From positions 1 through 64,000 of the forward strand of contig JAJDTY010000050.1 of the NCBI GenBank assembly GCA_022826945.1: 64,000 bases of DNA, in the 5' to 3' direction. The notes beneath the pieces are model-generated. The model was not told the DNA's origin. It made no database searches and saw nothing but the letters and a program-made list of their open reading frames with translations. Both the position numbers and the translations under genes were made by a program. Shown here piece after piece: positions 44,301-53,000 of the stretch; the stretch's first letter is position 1, and every line of letters starts with the position of its first letter. The stretch comes from Candidatus Binatia bacterium (lineage in GTDB: Bacteria > Desulfobacterota > Binatia > Bin18).

Positions 44301-44452
44301 CCCTGCTCGTCATTCCCGTGGTCTATCTATTTGTGACCTATGTGGGTGAACGGCTGGGGGTCAATATGGTCCCTCCCAGGGTGAAGTTGATGGAAGACGA
44401 GCAGGACCAGGAGACCATTGCTCGCGCGGCACGCAAGAGTGCAACTGTATAG
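41315..44452 (+). CDS. RND multidrug efflux transporter permease (AcrB/MexB/MdtB-type)
   Basis: A 1045-residue inner-membrane proton antiporter, the usual length. The N-terminal helix LCITRPVLATVLSLLIVLAG is followed by the porter domain (YVGASPATVESTITEPLEQ, GVEGIRNITSISGFSRS). Helix 4 has the proton-relay pair in AIGLLVDDSIVVMENVYR, and GLVTKNSILLVDSANQSR carries the third relay residue, Lys. The two large periplasmic loops and the internal two-fold repeat are complete. Together with genes on either side it forms a tripartite pump exporting drugs, solvents or bile-like compounds. Confidence 0.93.
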   Translation: MILSDLCITRPVLATVLSLLIVLAGIAAFLYIPVREYPDVDNPVVSITTVYVGASPATVESTITEPLEQSLNGVEGIRNITSISGFSRSSITVEFIAGRDIDLAVTDVSNAIQRAFDDIPEEAERPIVAKSGANTFPIMWIGLQSEAYSTEDLTDIVDRIVKPPLQILPGVAEVFLGGRKYAMRIWLDPAKMALHGVDPADIYRTIIENNLQVPAGEVEGTTRKFTVLADAQIDDPSVYENLIIREEGESRVRLKDIGWAELGSENYNVLTRLNGRPTVGAGIVRQSRSNQLEVSDAVRRSLPAIRAALPDGVDLRVAVDSTIFVRASLAEVWFTLGVVFGLVVVVNLVFLRSAVTTLISSIAIPVSLVGTFAVMLVLGFSVNVLTLLALVLAIGLLVDDSIVVMENVYRRQELGETRQVSVRRGAKEVGFPVIATTVALVAVLIPLSLLTGNLGRLFREFALTMAASVLISTFVALTLVPMLCSQFLTVRAVHGRFYYILEPFFASLNRGYERALRWALHHRLSMGFLLVATIGFGLLLLQALPSTLVPVEDRGRIITVIKAPQGSTLAYTAQTLDQVEKRIQQIPEVEAFFEAIGLSIGGPPNTSDGIVFARLTDWEKRDVAQQALVAQLFPEFFALTGALVFPINPPSLNQRSINDLEFIIKNAAATQEEFTQTVSTMLEQVRQLPSLINVDSDLRLDNPQLDMIFDRDRAADLGVPVSTVAQSLQLLLSQAKIDEFIMRGKQYDVVTALASRYRSLPDQIGEIYVRSQTGMMVPLSGLVHAAPSIAPARLNRYDLQRSATITGSLAPGATLGEMLTGVQRIAGEVLPVGFTTALGGSAREFVESSAEIYIVFLIALVFIYLVLSAQFENFFHALTILGSVPLALFGALFVLFMTGHTLNLYSQIGIILLIGLVTKNSILLVDSANQSRARGTELLAAVLAAGRSRLRPILMTSATSIFGALPLALAVGAGAESRRPIGAAVVGGLAFSTAFTLLVIPVVYLFVTYVGERLGVNMVPPRVKLMEDEQDQETIARAARKSATV

Positions 44453-44480
44453 GACCCGAACACGTGATAAGGAAAACGGC

Positions 44481-46007
44481 ATGCACAGGACGCTGACCCG
44501 ACACTGGAGGCTCGCCGTTTCGTGTCCTCCGCCCCTAGCTTGGGCTCTCCTCCTCTTCTGCCTAGCCGCCAGTTGCACAGTGACCCCAAAACAACCGGTC
44601 GCCTCGGTCACGATTCCCGAGACGTGGAGTGAGCAGCCTGAGACCGCTACCAGCGCGCAATCGATAGAGCTCGCGCGTTGGTGGAATACCTTTCAGGACC
44701 CCAGGCTCCAGGCTCTGATCGAACGGGGGATCAGCCAGAATCGGGATATCCAGGAAGCCACCGCACGAATTCAGGAGGCACGCGCCTCACGGCTGGTCGC
44801 CCTGGCTCCCCGCTGGCCGCGCCTCGGTTCGGCTACGTCGTACACACGTAGTCTGAGTAGCCGTACGACCACCTCACTGTCATCCAATTTTCTCGATGAC
44901 GAGTCCACCCGCACGGACAATAGTGAGAGTCCGGTTGGAACGTCTCTGGGCTTTGGACAAGAACGGAACTTCTACCAGATAGGCCTGGACGCAAGCTGGG
45001 AGATTGACCTGTTTGGTCGTCTGCGCTGGGCTGAGCAGGCGTTGAGCGCCGATATCAGCGCGGCGGAAGAACACCGTCGCGCAGTGCTGGTGGCACTGTT
45101 GGCCGAGATCGCGCGCAACTATATTGAACTCCGTGGTGCACAACAGCGGCTCCGTATTGCCGAGCAGCATATTCAGGCTCAGCAAGATTCGGTTGAGGTC
45201 ACGCAGTCGCGCTATCAAACCGGCCTGACGAGCGCACTGGATGCAGCCGAGGCCAAGGCTCTGCTGGCGAATATCCGCGCTCAGGTCCCCTCCCTCCAAA
45301 CCACAGTCAAACGGACCCTCCACCGTCTAAGCGTCCTGGTGGGTGAGCCTCCCACCGCTTTTACACCCTCCCTCTCCCAGGACCATCCGATCCCGCAGGC
45401 CGACCTAGCAGGGGAGCTCGGACTGCCGTCCGAGCTCTTACGCCGACGTCCCGATATTCGGCAGGCCGAACGTGAACTGGAGGCAGCCACCGCACGGGTT
45501 GGTGTGGCGACCACCGACCTCTTCCCTCGGCTGACATTGACCGGGCGACTGGGGACGCAGGGCTTGGATGTGACAGACCTAGCCAAGCGGGCGGGCCTGT
45601 CCTGGGCAACCGGTCCCGCACTGAGCTGGCCGGTTTTCGATGCAGGCCGCATCCGGGCCGCCATCAAGGTGCAGGACGCGCGTCAAGCCCAAGCCCTCGC
45701 CCGTTATGAGCAGGTGATTCTCACCGGGTTCGAAGAGGTTGAGAATGCCCTCGTGGCGTACAGCAAAGAGCAGGCCCGCCAGCAATGGCTGACGGCATCA
45801 GTCGCCGCGCACACCGATGCCGTCGAGATTGCCACTGATCGCTATCTGAGTGGTCTGGAAAACTATCTGAGCGTCGCCCTGGCCCGCCGCGCGCTCCACA
45901 CCGCCCAGGATGCCTCTGCCCAAAGCCAAACCGCCCTCGCCTCTCACGTTGTCGCCTTGTATACGGCGCTCGGTGGTGGCTGGGACATGCCCGGGTCGCC
46001 CGGCTGA
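44481..46007 (+). CDS. Outer-membrane efflux lipoprotein (OprM/NodT family)
   Basis: A 508-residue TolC-fold channel. From ATG 44481 (after AAGGAAAACGGC) the signal peptide ends in the lipobox CLAASC. Two OEP repeats follow: LARWWNTFQDPRLQALIERG, FYQIGLDASWEIDLFGRLRW, then LRRRPDIRQAERELEAATAR and LSWPVFDAGRIRAAIKVQDA, ending in ALYTALGGGW. Last gene of the operon, 28 bases after the pump gene. A copy of its 3' end persists at 47191-47259. Confidence 0.92.
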   Translation: MHRTLTRHWRLAVSCPPPLAWALLLFCLAASCTVTPKQPVASVTIPETWSEQPETATSAQSIELARWWNTFQDPRLQALIERGISQNRDIQEATARIQEARASRLVALAPRWPRLGSATSYTRSLSSRTTTSLSSNFLDDESTRTDNSESPVGTSLGFGQERNFYQIGLDASWEIDLFGRLRWAEQALSADISAAEEHRRAVLVALLAEIARNYIELRGAQQRLRIAEQHIQAQQDSVEVTQSRYQTGLTSALDAAEAKALLANIRAQVPSLQTTVKRTLHRLSVLVGEPPTAFTPSLSQDHPIPQADLAGELGLPSELLRRRPDIRQAERELEAATARVGVATTDLFPRLTLTGRLGTQGLDVTDLAKRAGLSWATGPALSWPVFDAGRIRAAIKVQDARQAQALARYEQVILTGFEEVENALVAYSKEQARQQWLTASVAAHTDAVEIATDRYLSGLENYLSVALARRALHTAQDASAQSQTALASHVVALYTALGGGWDMPGSPG

Positions 46008-46088
46008 CACGATCCCCCTCCGGTAATGATGTCATGGTCACCATACCTCTCGGCTCTTGTGATCGCGGGGTCTTCGGCAAGCTTTCAT

Positions 46089-46946
46089 TCATGACGCCTC
46101 AGCACTCTGCGCATCCGCGCCAGTTGCCAGCTTCCCGTAGATGAGACTAACTATCAGGGAAAGGATGCCAAAGACAAAGACAATCGTGACAGCTGAGGTC
46201 CCTGGAAAATTAGTACCAACGATGAGCAGCGCCACCGCTACATTACGAATCGCCGTGGAGATGGCGAGCGACCGGCGCATTTCAGCCGCCGCGCCTTTCA
46301 TCATCACGTTTCCGATAAGGAGACAAACGAGGATGGAGAGAAGCGCTGCCAGATGAGGAAGGACTCCAAGGCCAACAATCTGCTGGGCTTGCATAGCAGC
46401 GATCAAGGTCAGACTCAGCACAATACCAATCAGGGCGAGCTTGGGCACGAACTGGAGCAGTTTCTCTGCCCACCTCTGCCTGACATGCTGGATGGTCATC
46501 CCTACACTCAGCGGGATAAGCTGGGCGGTCAGGAGGGTCTGAATGATTTTCCAGAGGTCGATTTCTAAGCCTGCCTCGCTCGGAGGAAGACAGAGAGCGA
46601 GAATGAGCGGCGTGATCGGAACGCAGAGGAAGGCGACAATGAGCATCAGCCCCACCGCGTACGGGAGGTCGCCCTTGGCCAACCCGACAAAGGGGGGAGC
46701 CGCAGACGCGACCGGGACAGCAGCCAGGACCAGCAGGCCGATGATAACGTCGGAGCCAAGCGGTAATCCCTGCAGCACGAGGGCGAATACGAAAGGAACG
46801 ACTACGAAATTCGCTACCAGGCCGCGTAGTACGAGGTGGTACTGCTGGGCGACGGAGAACACCGCTCCAAAGGGAGTGCGCAAGCCGACGCCGAGCAGGA
46901 GGCACATGAGCGAGACCAGCATCAGATTATTGACAACGTCGACCAT
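46089..46946 (-). CDS. Bile acid:sodium symporter-like membrane transporter
   Basis: A 285-residue protein with 8-9 hydrophobic helices: NNLMLVSLMCLLLGVGLRTP, LVANFVVVPFVFALVLQGLP, IIGLLVLAAVPVASAAPPFV, PYAVGLMLIVAFLCVPITPL and RSLAISTAIRNVAVALLIVG. The PVASAAPPF region recalls the discontinuous helix of the BASS/SBF family that transports organic anions with sodium. Cargo unknown. Convergent with the efflux operon (81 bases). Confidence 0.82.
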   Translation of the reverse strand: MVDVVNNLMLVSLMCLLLGVGLRTPFGAVFSVAQQYHLVLRGLVANFVVVPFVFALVLQGLPLGSDVIIGLLVLAAVPVASAAPPFVGLAKGDLPYAVGLMLIVAFLCVPITPLILALCLPPSEAGLEIDLWKIIQTLLTAQLIPLSVGMTIQHVRQRWAEKLLQFVPKLALIGIVLSLTLIAAMQAQQIVGLGVLPHLAALLSILVCLLIGNVMMKGAAAEMRRSLAISTAIRNVAVALLIVGTNFPGTSAVTIVFVFGILSLIVSLIYGKLATGADAQSAEAS

Positions 46947-47054
46947 CTTCGAACCGTCCTCCTCCCCTTAAAGCCGCAGAAATTTGACTTCTTGGTACAC
47001 GGGTTTCTCTCAACAATCTTTCCATCTCAATCTCGTGGGGGACAGTCCAATTAT

Positions 47055-47078
47055 CCAGGCGCTTTTATAAGCACCTGG
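47055..47078. repeat. Inverted repeat upstream of the symporter gene
   Basis: CCAGGCGCTT, TTAT, AAGCACCTGG: ten-base arms with one mismatch and a four-base loop, about 110 bases upstream of the minus-strand start at 46946. Could be an operator or a terminator-like hairpin. Confidence 0.4.
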
Positions 47079-47190
47079 ATGCTGAAACGAGATCGTACAA
47101 GCCTCCGGCCAAGCCGCGAGTGAGCCTAAACTTTTCACTTTCATAACGCAAATATGCCGAAAGTAGGGCCGGGAGACGTGTCATAACCGG

Positions 47191-47259
47191 CCGTATCATG
47201 TCATCGTCTTGTACACCGTGCTCGGTGGGGACAGGGACACGACCGGGTCGCCAAGCTGA
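47191..47259 (+). pseudogene. 3' relic of an OprM-type efflux channel gene
   Basis: In one frame this reads PYHVIVLYTVLGGDRDTTGS, Pro, Ser, stop, matching the end of the outer-membrane channel at 44481-46007 (SHVVALYTALGGGWDMPGSP, Gly, stop). DNA similarity continues a short way beyond the stop codon (GCTGACA..ATCC). Nothing of the gene upstream is kept. It suggests a former second efflux operon or a tandem duplication later deleted. Confidence 0.65.
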
Positions 47260-47357
47260 CATTATCCGTCCCTCTCTCACTGGTGTTGGCAAGGGAGCGG
47301 GATTGCTTCCCTCATTCGAGCTTGGTAGGAAATTTTCTGAGAAGCAAGGAGTAGTCT

Positions 47358-47951
47358 ATGCGACGGATGATTGTGGCCGCACTGACCGGCATCGCGCTTA
47401 TGGTTCCGGACCTGAGCCAGGCGGCAACCTGGAAGAGTGATTCGGCGCACGCCAGTGTGCAATTTGCCGTGAGGCATTTAATGGTCGCCACCGTGCGCGG
47501 CACGTTCGACAAGTTCGACGTGACCGCGATCATAGACGAGGACGATATCAGTCGCTCCTCGGTGGACGCCACCATCGAGGTGGCCTCCATCAATACCCGC
47601 AACCAGAAGCGGGACGACCATTTACGCGGGCCGGATTTCTTTGATACTGCCAAACATCCGACCATCACCTTCAAATCAAAGGCAGTCGAAAAAATACAGG
47701 ACTACAGCTATAGGGTCACCGGAGACCTGACCCTCATGGGCGTCACCAGGGAGGTCGTGCTCGATGTGACCGGCTCGCCCCAGGCCGTCACCGACCTCCG
47801 AGGCAAGCCTCGCCTGGGCGGAGCCGCCACCACGACGATCAATCGGATCGATTATGGGCTCAGCCGCAACTCGGTCCTGGAGTCGGGCGGGGTGGCGATC
47901 GGCGAGGAGGTCGAGATCACGATCGACCTCCAACTGGTGCCGGCGCAGTAA
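47358..47951 (+). CDS. YceI-family periplasmic protein
   Basis: A 197-residue YceI/lipocalin-like protein with signal peptide ending DLSQAATW. Landmarks are WKSDSAHASVQFAVRHLMVA, GTFDKFDVTAIIDEDD, RDDHLRGPDFFDTAKHPTIT and GDLTLMGVTREVVLDV, closing with EVEITIDLQLV. The beta-barrel binds long isoprenoid or fatty-acid-like ligands in characterised members. Monocistronic as far as visible; AAGCAAGGAG lies before the ATG. Confidence 0.92.
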   Translation: MRRMIVAALTGIALMVPDLSQAATWKSDSAHASVQFAVRHLMVATVRGTFDKFDVTAIIDEDDISRSSVDATIEVASINTRNQKRDDHLRGPDFFDTAKHPTITFKSKAVEKIQDYSYRVTGDLTLMGVTREVVLDVTGSPQAVTDLRGKPRLGGAATTTINRIDYGLSRNSVLESGGVAIGEEVEITIDLQLVPAQ

Positions 47952-48057
47952 TTCGCCGCTTGCCTCTCCTACACAAATCGGCGACCCACAGGCGCTCCCC
48001 AGTCCCACTCCCAGCCCTTGACGGCCCCCCCGCTCTTTTGCTTGGTTGAAATCTCCC

Positions 48058-49758
48058 ATGAAGCTGCTCGGCACGCAACTCGCCTATTTTCTGGATGAGC
48101 CGGCAACGCGCCGGAATATTGGCGCGCTCCTCAAATTCGCCGCCTTTTTAGTCGGGATTATTCTGCTCTTCTCGGTTCTCTTCCATGTGATCATGCTGCA
48201 CGCGGAAGGGCAGGATCACTCGTGGCTGACCGGGGTCTATTGGACCCTGACGGTGATGAGCACGCTTGGATTTGGCGACATTACGTTTCACAGCGATATT
48301 GGGCGGTTTTTCAGTATTGTGGTGCTGCTCTCCGGGATTGTTCTGCTGCTCATCGTCCTGCCCTTTACCTTTATTCGCTTCTTTTACGCTCCCTGGCTGG
48401 AAGCGCAGATACGGTTTCAGGCCCCGCGTGAAGTGCCACCCGATACCCAGGGGCACGTCATCATCTGCACCTACGACACCATTGCTCCCGGTCTCATTGA
48501 ACAGCTGCGCCTCCAGGATATTCCCTATTATGTTCTTGAGCCGGACCCAACGACCGCCGCACGTCTATATGAAGATGGCATTTCGGTCATTGCTGGTGAG
48601 ATCGATAGTCGTGAGACCTACGAGAGAGTTCGGGCCTCCCAAGCCCGTCTGATCGTTGCCAACAGTGCGGACACCGTCAACACGAATATTGCCCTGAACG
48701 TCCGGGAGGTTGCCCCGGACGTCCCCATCATGGCAACGATCGAGGAAAAAGACTCTATTGATATCCTCGAATTGAGCGGGTGTACGCACGTGGTTCCTCT
48801 CAAGCAGCGCCTCGGAGAGCGGCTGACGAACCGCATTAACATCGGTCACGCCCAGGCCCATGTAATCGGCAGTTTTCGCGACCTCCAGGTTGCCGAGTTT
48901 CCTGTCCACAATACCCCCCTGGCAGGCCGGACGATCCGGGAAACCCGGCTACGCGAGGTTATCGGTCTCAATATTGTCGGGATTTGGGAACGGGGCCGTT
49001 TATTGCCGGTCACTCCAGACACTTACCTGTCCAACACCAGCGTCATGGTCGTTGTCGGCTCGGAAGAACAAATGCTGGAGCTCGACACCCTGCTTGTCAT
49101 TTATGATACCAATTACAGTCCGGTCCTGATCATTGGGGGAGGCAAGGTCGGCTGCGCCGCCGCCGAGGCCCTGAAGCGCAAGGAAATACCGGTTCATCTG
49201 GTTGAGAATGACGAAGCTTTGCGGGAACGGATCGCCCACATCCCGGATCAACTCTTTATCGGCGATGCTGCCGACCGAGAGGTCCTGATGCGTGCCGGTT
49301 TGCGGGATGCCCCGGCCGTCCTGCTGACCACAAACGACGACGCCATGAACATCTACCTCACGGTCTATTGTCGCCGCCTCAATCCTGAATTACGCATCGT
49401 CAGCCGTATTACCCATGAAAGGAATCTCGAAGCCATCCACCGCGCCGGTGCGGACTTCGCCTTGAGCTACTCTTCACTGGGGATTGAACAGGCCCTCTCC
49501 CTGCTGCAAGGCCGTGAGCTAGGAGTCTTGGGCGAGGGGGTTGAGCTATTTGCAGTCTCGCTGCCACGGATGTTGGCCGGCTTGACCTTATCCGATAGTG
49601 GAATTGGGGCGCGGACGGGGCTGAACGTGATCGGTATCCAGCACAACGGGAGCCTCATTACCAACCCACCAGCCTCGATAAAGCTCCAGGAAGAAAGCGA
49701 ACTCATCATGCTGGGCAGCACACAGCAGCGGCAGGCCTTTACCGAGGCGTATAGTTAA
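48058..49758 (+). CDS. Potassium channel protein with two RCK (TrkA) domains
   Basis: A 566-residue protein from ATG 48058 (TTG 48046 is four codons upstream). Two helices (FAAFLVGIILLFSVLFHVIM, FFSIVVLLSGIVLLLIVLPF) flank the pore loop WTLTVMSTLGFGDITFHS, where TLGFGD replaces TVGYGD. Two TrkA-N/C modules follow. In the first, the glycine-rich loop is lost (VIICTYDTIAPGLIEQL); in the second it is kept (VLIIGGGKVGCAAAEALKRK). TrkA-C segments end each module. Likely a K+ channel gated by nucleotide or ion binding at the second RCK. Confidence 0.9.
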   Translation: MKLLGTQLAYFLDEPATRRNIGALLKFAAFLVGIILLFSVLFHVIMLHAEGQDHSWLTGVYWTLTVMSTLGFGDITFHSDIGRFFSIVVLLSGIVLLLIVLPFTFIRFFYAPWLEAQIRFQAPREVPPDTQGHVIICTYDTIAPGLIEQLRLQDIPYYVLEPDPTTAARLYEDGISVIAGEIDSRETYERVRASQARLIVANSADTVNTNIALNVREVAPDVPIMATIEEKDSIDILELSGCTHVVPLKQRLGERLTNRINIGHAQAHVIGSFRDLQVAEFPVHNTPLAGRTIRETRLREVIGLNIVGIWERGRLLPVTPDTYLSNTSVMVVVGSEEQMLELDTLLVIYDTNYSPVLIIGGGKVGCAAAEALKRKEIPVHLVENDEALRERIAHIPDQLFIGDAADREVLMRAGLRDAPAVLLTTNDDAMNIYLTVYCRRLNPELRIVSRITHERNLEAIHRAGADFALSYSSLGIEQALSLLQGRELGVLGEGVELFAVSLPRMLAGLTLSDSGIGARTGLNVIGIQHNGSLITNPPASIKLQEESELIMLGSTQQRQAFTEAYS

Positions 49759-49768
49759 GAAGAATGCC

Positions 49769-51352
49769 TCAGGCGTCTGCCTGGTCCTGCGTCAGATGGA
49801 ATATGGCCAGCAGCCCGGCACTCAGCCCATACGCGAGTGCAAATTCCGGTGCGGCAGCAAAGCCAAACGCATTCTGGACTCCCACGGGAGTCAGTTCATA
49901 GGCGTGGATCACCCCCACAAAAGACAGAGCCGCCGCAACCAGCAGCCAAGCCGCCGCGCTGAGAAATTGGCGTTCGATAATAAAGACCAGAATAGCCGCC
50001 AGGATCATGGCGCTCAGCAGAAAGCCCTGGCTGAGAGCGATCACGCCGTGAATGTAGAGATCACCCCCAAATTTCGGCGCGATGTCGAAGAGCGAAGCGC
50101 CGGCCTTGCGGAGGCTGGTTTCGATCAGCTGCAAGGCCCAGGTGGCCAGCGCGGGAATCAGCCCGAAGGCCACCGCGAGCGCGTGCGATTGGGGGACGGC
50201 CTGAAACGCCTGAGCCGTCATAATGATACCGATCCAGAGCAGAATACCCAGCGTCGCCTCGATTGGGACGATGTGGAGGACCACCGTCATTCCACCGATC
50301 AGACACAGCAGCCAGATGACCACTCCGTTAATCACCGAGTATCCGACCCGCGCCCCCATCGCCTTCCAGGCCGGGTGCCCGATATAGATGGTCGTGGGAA
50401 ACGGGCTGCCGAAGAGAGCGGCCAGGAGCGTCCCCACACCATTGGCGACCAGTGAAGGCTTGGTTTCATAGCGGTCGCCGGCGGCCTCTGCACTTTCCAG
50501 ATTCTGCAACGAGCCAATCACATTGAACAGGCCCATGGGAAAAATAATGGCCAGATACTGCCAGCCTCGCTCACTGGTCAACAGGGAAAAGAGATCGGAC
50601 GGCACCGGCGTCGGCATATGCAGCGCCAGTTCGTACTGTTCGGCCGGCGGCTCAAAGACGGGTATCCCCAGCAGGCGCAGCCCCCACGCCAGGACGACGC
50701 CCGTCAGCACGGCAACCAGGCCGCCGGGCAGCCCACCGGGGAGGGTCCGGCGTGACGCGTAGGCGGTCAGGATCATCATCATCGGCACAACCGCAATCAG
50801 CGGGTGGGCAAAAATCTGGAAGACAAAACCGACGGCAATAAACGTGATCGCAACACCGGCCAGAGCCGTCAACAGGGCCGCCCGCGGCGTATGCCGGCGC
50901 AGCCAGTCCCCAACAAAAGCGCCCGCCGTTTCCATCACGCCGCTGAGCAGACAGGCCAACAGTCCGACCTGCCAGGCCAGGGTTGGGTCCTGCGTTTCCT
51001 GATAGACCGGCCCCATGATGAGAAAAATGTAGGCAAAACAGCTCGGCGTATTGATGCCATAGGGGAGAGCCGTCACATCGTTACGCCCGGTTTGCAGCAT
51101 CAGCCGTCTGGCTTGCCAGGCGTAAAAGATGTTCCCGAACAAGATGGAGAGTGCCGCCCCAGGCAGGATGCGGCCAATCACTAACTCTTGGGGCAAGCCA
51201 CACACCAACGGACACAACACGGCGATCAGCATGAGCTGCAAGAGATTGTCGATAAACAGCCCAAAGAAGCCGTCAATATCTCCCCGGACAAACACGGCGC
51301 GCAGCCCGTGTACCGTCCAGGCACCTCCCCGCCCATCCGAATCTCCGTGCAT
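49769..51352 (-). CDS. NCS2-type purine/xanthine permease-like protein
   Basis: A 527-residue membrane protein with about 12-14 hydrophobic segments. TGRNDVTALPYGINTPSCFA is close to the AzgA-branch substrate helix, and GVGTLLAALFGSPFPTTIYI with AWKAMGARVGYSVINGVVIW matches the later core domain. NCS2 carriers take up nucleobases with protons. Other landmarks are LLWIGIIMTAQAFQAVPQSH and QLMLIAVLCPLVCGLP. The C-terminal extension has several additional helices. Convergent with the K+ channel gene (10 bases). Substrate not assignable. Confidence 0.83.
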   Translation of the reverse strand: MHGDSDGRGGAWTVHGLRAVFVRGDIDGFFGLFIDNLLQLMLIAVLCPLVCGLPQELVIGRILPGAALSILFGNIFYAWQARRLMLQTGRNDVTALPYGINTPSCFAYIFLIMGPVYQETQDPTLAWQVGLLACLLSGVMETAGAFVGDWLRRHTPRAALLTALAGVAITFIAVGFVFQIFAHPLIAVVPMMMILTAYASRRTLPGGLPGGLVAVLTGVVLAWGLRLLGIPVFEPPAEQYELALHMPTPVPSDLFSLLTSERGWQYLAIIFPMGLFNVIGSLQNLESAEAAGDRYETKPSLVANGVGTLLAALFGSPFPTTIYIGHPAWKAMGARVGYSVINGVVIWLLCLIGGMTVVLHIVPIEATLGILLWIGIIMTAQAFQAVPQSHALAVAFGLIPALATWALQLIETSLRKAGASLFDIAPKFGGDLYIHGVIALSQGFLLSAMILAAILVFIIERQFLSAAAWLLVAAALSFVGVIHAYELTPVGVQNAFGFAAAPEFALAYGLSAGLLAIFHLTQDQADA

Positions 51353-51490
51353 AGGGCGAGTCTAACGACCGGATAGAGGACCGTCAAACCGAACTGGGGA
51401 GTTGGGAGGGGGTTGTCAGCTGGACCGGGAGTATATTGAGTCGCGCTTTCATTTTGATTATCTGTGGTGGGTGTGACGTAAGGAGGCGCT

Positions 51491-52303
51491 ATGAAAACGC
51501 TCGTACGATTCGCTCGGGCTGGCTTGGTCCTTGGAGTGCTCAGCTTCTTCCAACCGTTCGGGCATGCGGCAGACATTGATGAGGTCCGAAAAGCGGCGGA
51601 AGAGGGCAGCGCCCAAGCGCAAAACATCCTAGGCGTCATGTACGTCAAAGGCGAGGACGTCGAGCAAGACGCCAAGGAAGCCGTCAGATGGTTCCGCCGG
51701 GCCGCCAAGCAGGGGCACGTCGGCTCACAGTATAATCTGGGCCTCTTATATTCCGCCGGGAGTAATAGCGACCGGGCGAAGCAGGAAGCCGCCAAGTGGT
51801 TTCAAAAAGCGGCCGAGAACGGACATCCGAAAGCCCAGTACCGCCTCGGCATGCTCTATATCCAGGGCGGTGGTGTTGAGCAGGATTATGCCACCGCCGC
51901 CATTTGGTTGCGGAGCGCGGCCGACGAAAACCACGCGGAGGCCCAATACAATCTCGGCGTGCTGTACGATAACGGCTACGGCCTGGAGCAAGACCTGACC
52001 AAGGCGAGAGGCTGGTACCTCAAAGCCGCGGACCAGGCCCATCCAGGAGCGCTGTTCAACCTCGGCACCATCTACTTCGCTGGTCGAGGCGCGGAGCAGG
52101 ACGATGCGGAAGCGGCCCATTGGTTCCGCCAGGCCGCAGAGCGGGGCCATTCTGGCGCGCAGTACAATCTGGGGGCCATGTATCTGGAAGGCCGGGGAGT
52201 GGCCAAAGACGATGACGCGGGGATCGACTGGTTACGCAAAGCGGCCGCACAGGGCCATGCCAATGCCCAGAAAATCCTCGATCAAATCAGCGCCGGCAGC
52301 TAA
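51491..52303 (+). CDS. Exported SEL1-repeat protein
   Basis: A 270-residue protein: signal peptide to about residue 25 (FFQPFGHAADI), then a cap and six SEL1-like repeats of 35-36 residues running to the end. Examples are AQNILGVMYVKGEDVEQDAK, QYNLGVLYDNGYGLEQDLTK and QYNLGAMYLEGRGVAKDDDA, each followed by a W(F/L)R.AA..GH helix. A solenoid scaffold for protein contacts in the periplasm. AAGGAGG precedes the ATG. lspA starts 44 bases further on. Confidence 0.9.
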   Translation: MKTLVRFARAGLVLGVLSFFQPFGHAADIDEVRKAAEEGSAQAQNILGVMYVKGEDVEQDAKEAVRWFRRAAKQGHVGSQYNLGLLYSAGSNSDRAKQEAAKWFQKAAENGHPKAQYRLGMLYIQGGGVEQDYATAAIWLRSAADENHAEAQYNLGVLYDNGYGLEQDLTKARGWYLKAADQAHPGALFNLGTIYFAGRGAEQDDAEAAHWFRQAAERGHSGAQYNLGAMYLEGRGVAKDDDAGIDWLRKAAAQGHANAQKILDQISAGS

Positions 52304-52346
52304 TGGTTATTCGGTTCGGACCTCTGCCTAGGCTGATGGGAGATGT

Positions 52347-52865
52347 ATGACAGCCGTCACCAAACGGGCACGGTTCCTGCTGGCCGTGCTGATTGTCATG
52401 ACCGGCGTGGGTTGCGATCAAGCCACCAAACAGATTGCCGCCCAACATCTCCGCGGAACGCCGCCCATCTCTTTCATGCACGACCTTGTCCGCTTGCAAT
52501 ATGCAGAGAACCAGGGCGCCTTTCTCGGGCTCGGCAACAGCCTGTCGCCTGAACTGCGCTTCTGGCTGCTCACCGTTGCGACCGCCGTGCTGCTCCTGGG
52601 CTTAGCCATCTTCCTCATCGTGCAATGGCAGCTCCCGCGGCTTTCGTTCATCGCGCTCTCATGCGTGCTGGCCGGAGGGCTGGGGAATATGATTGACCGG
52701 CTGGTGCATGACGGCAGCGTCATCGATTTTCTGAACCTCGGCCTGGGCTCACTCCGAACGGGTATTTTCAACATCGCCGACGTCGCTATAACGGGCGGCG
52801 TCGTTCTGCTTTGGACCGCGAGTTTTCGGAAAGCTCCCCAGTCGAATGAGCCGACCGAGTCGTAA
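52347..52865 (+). CDS. lspA: Lipoprotein signal peptidase (signal peptidase II)
   Basis: A 172-residue inner-membrane aspartyl protease with four hydrophobic helices. Family motifs are complete: GCDQATKQIAA, LQYAENQGAFLGLG, GGLGNMIDRLVHDGSVIDFL with catalytic Asp117, and FNIADVAITGGV with catalytic Asp145. It cleaves the leader from diacylglyceryl-modified prolipoproteins such as the efflux lipoproteins here. Usually lspA adjoins ileS, which is not seen here; it follows a SEL1 gene. Confidence 0.93.
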   Translation: MTAVTKRARFLLAVLIVMTGVGCDQATKQIAAQHLRGTPPISFMHDLVRLQYAENQGAFLGLGNSLSPELRFWLLTVATAVLLLGLAIFLIVQWQLPRLSFIALSCVLAGGLGNMIDRLVHDGSVIDFLNLGLGSLRTGIFNIADVAITGGVVLLWTASFRKAPQSNEPTES

Positions 52866-53000
52866 AGGGTAACGTAGCGCAAACAGAAGGCAACCAAACA
52901 TCCCCTCCTCGGAGGGGAAGCAGGGACAAGCCGTTTCAACTCCTTCCACATGGTGCTAAGGTCTGAGCTAAATTCGGATAACGGGAAGAAAGGAGACCGT

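Larger units (their letters stand above)
46947..47357. other. 411-base gap with hairpin and gene relic
   Basis: No complete gene. It holds the inverted repeat at 47055-47078 and the efflux-channel 3' relic at 47191-47259 described separately. The promoters for the transporter (minus) and for yceI (plus) are expected here but none stands out. Confidence 0.5.

Noticed and set aside
51491..52303. CRISPR-like or DNA tandem repeat
   Set aside because: The periodicity is protein-level SEL1 repeats of about 36 codons with diverged DNA, not DNA repeats with spacers.
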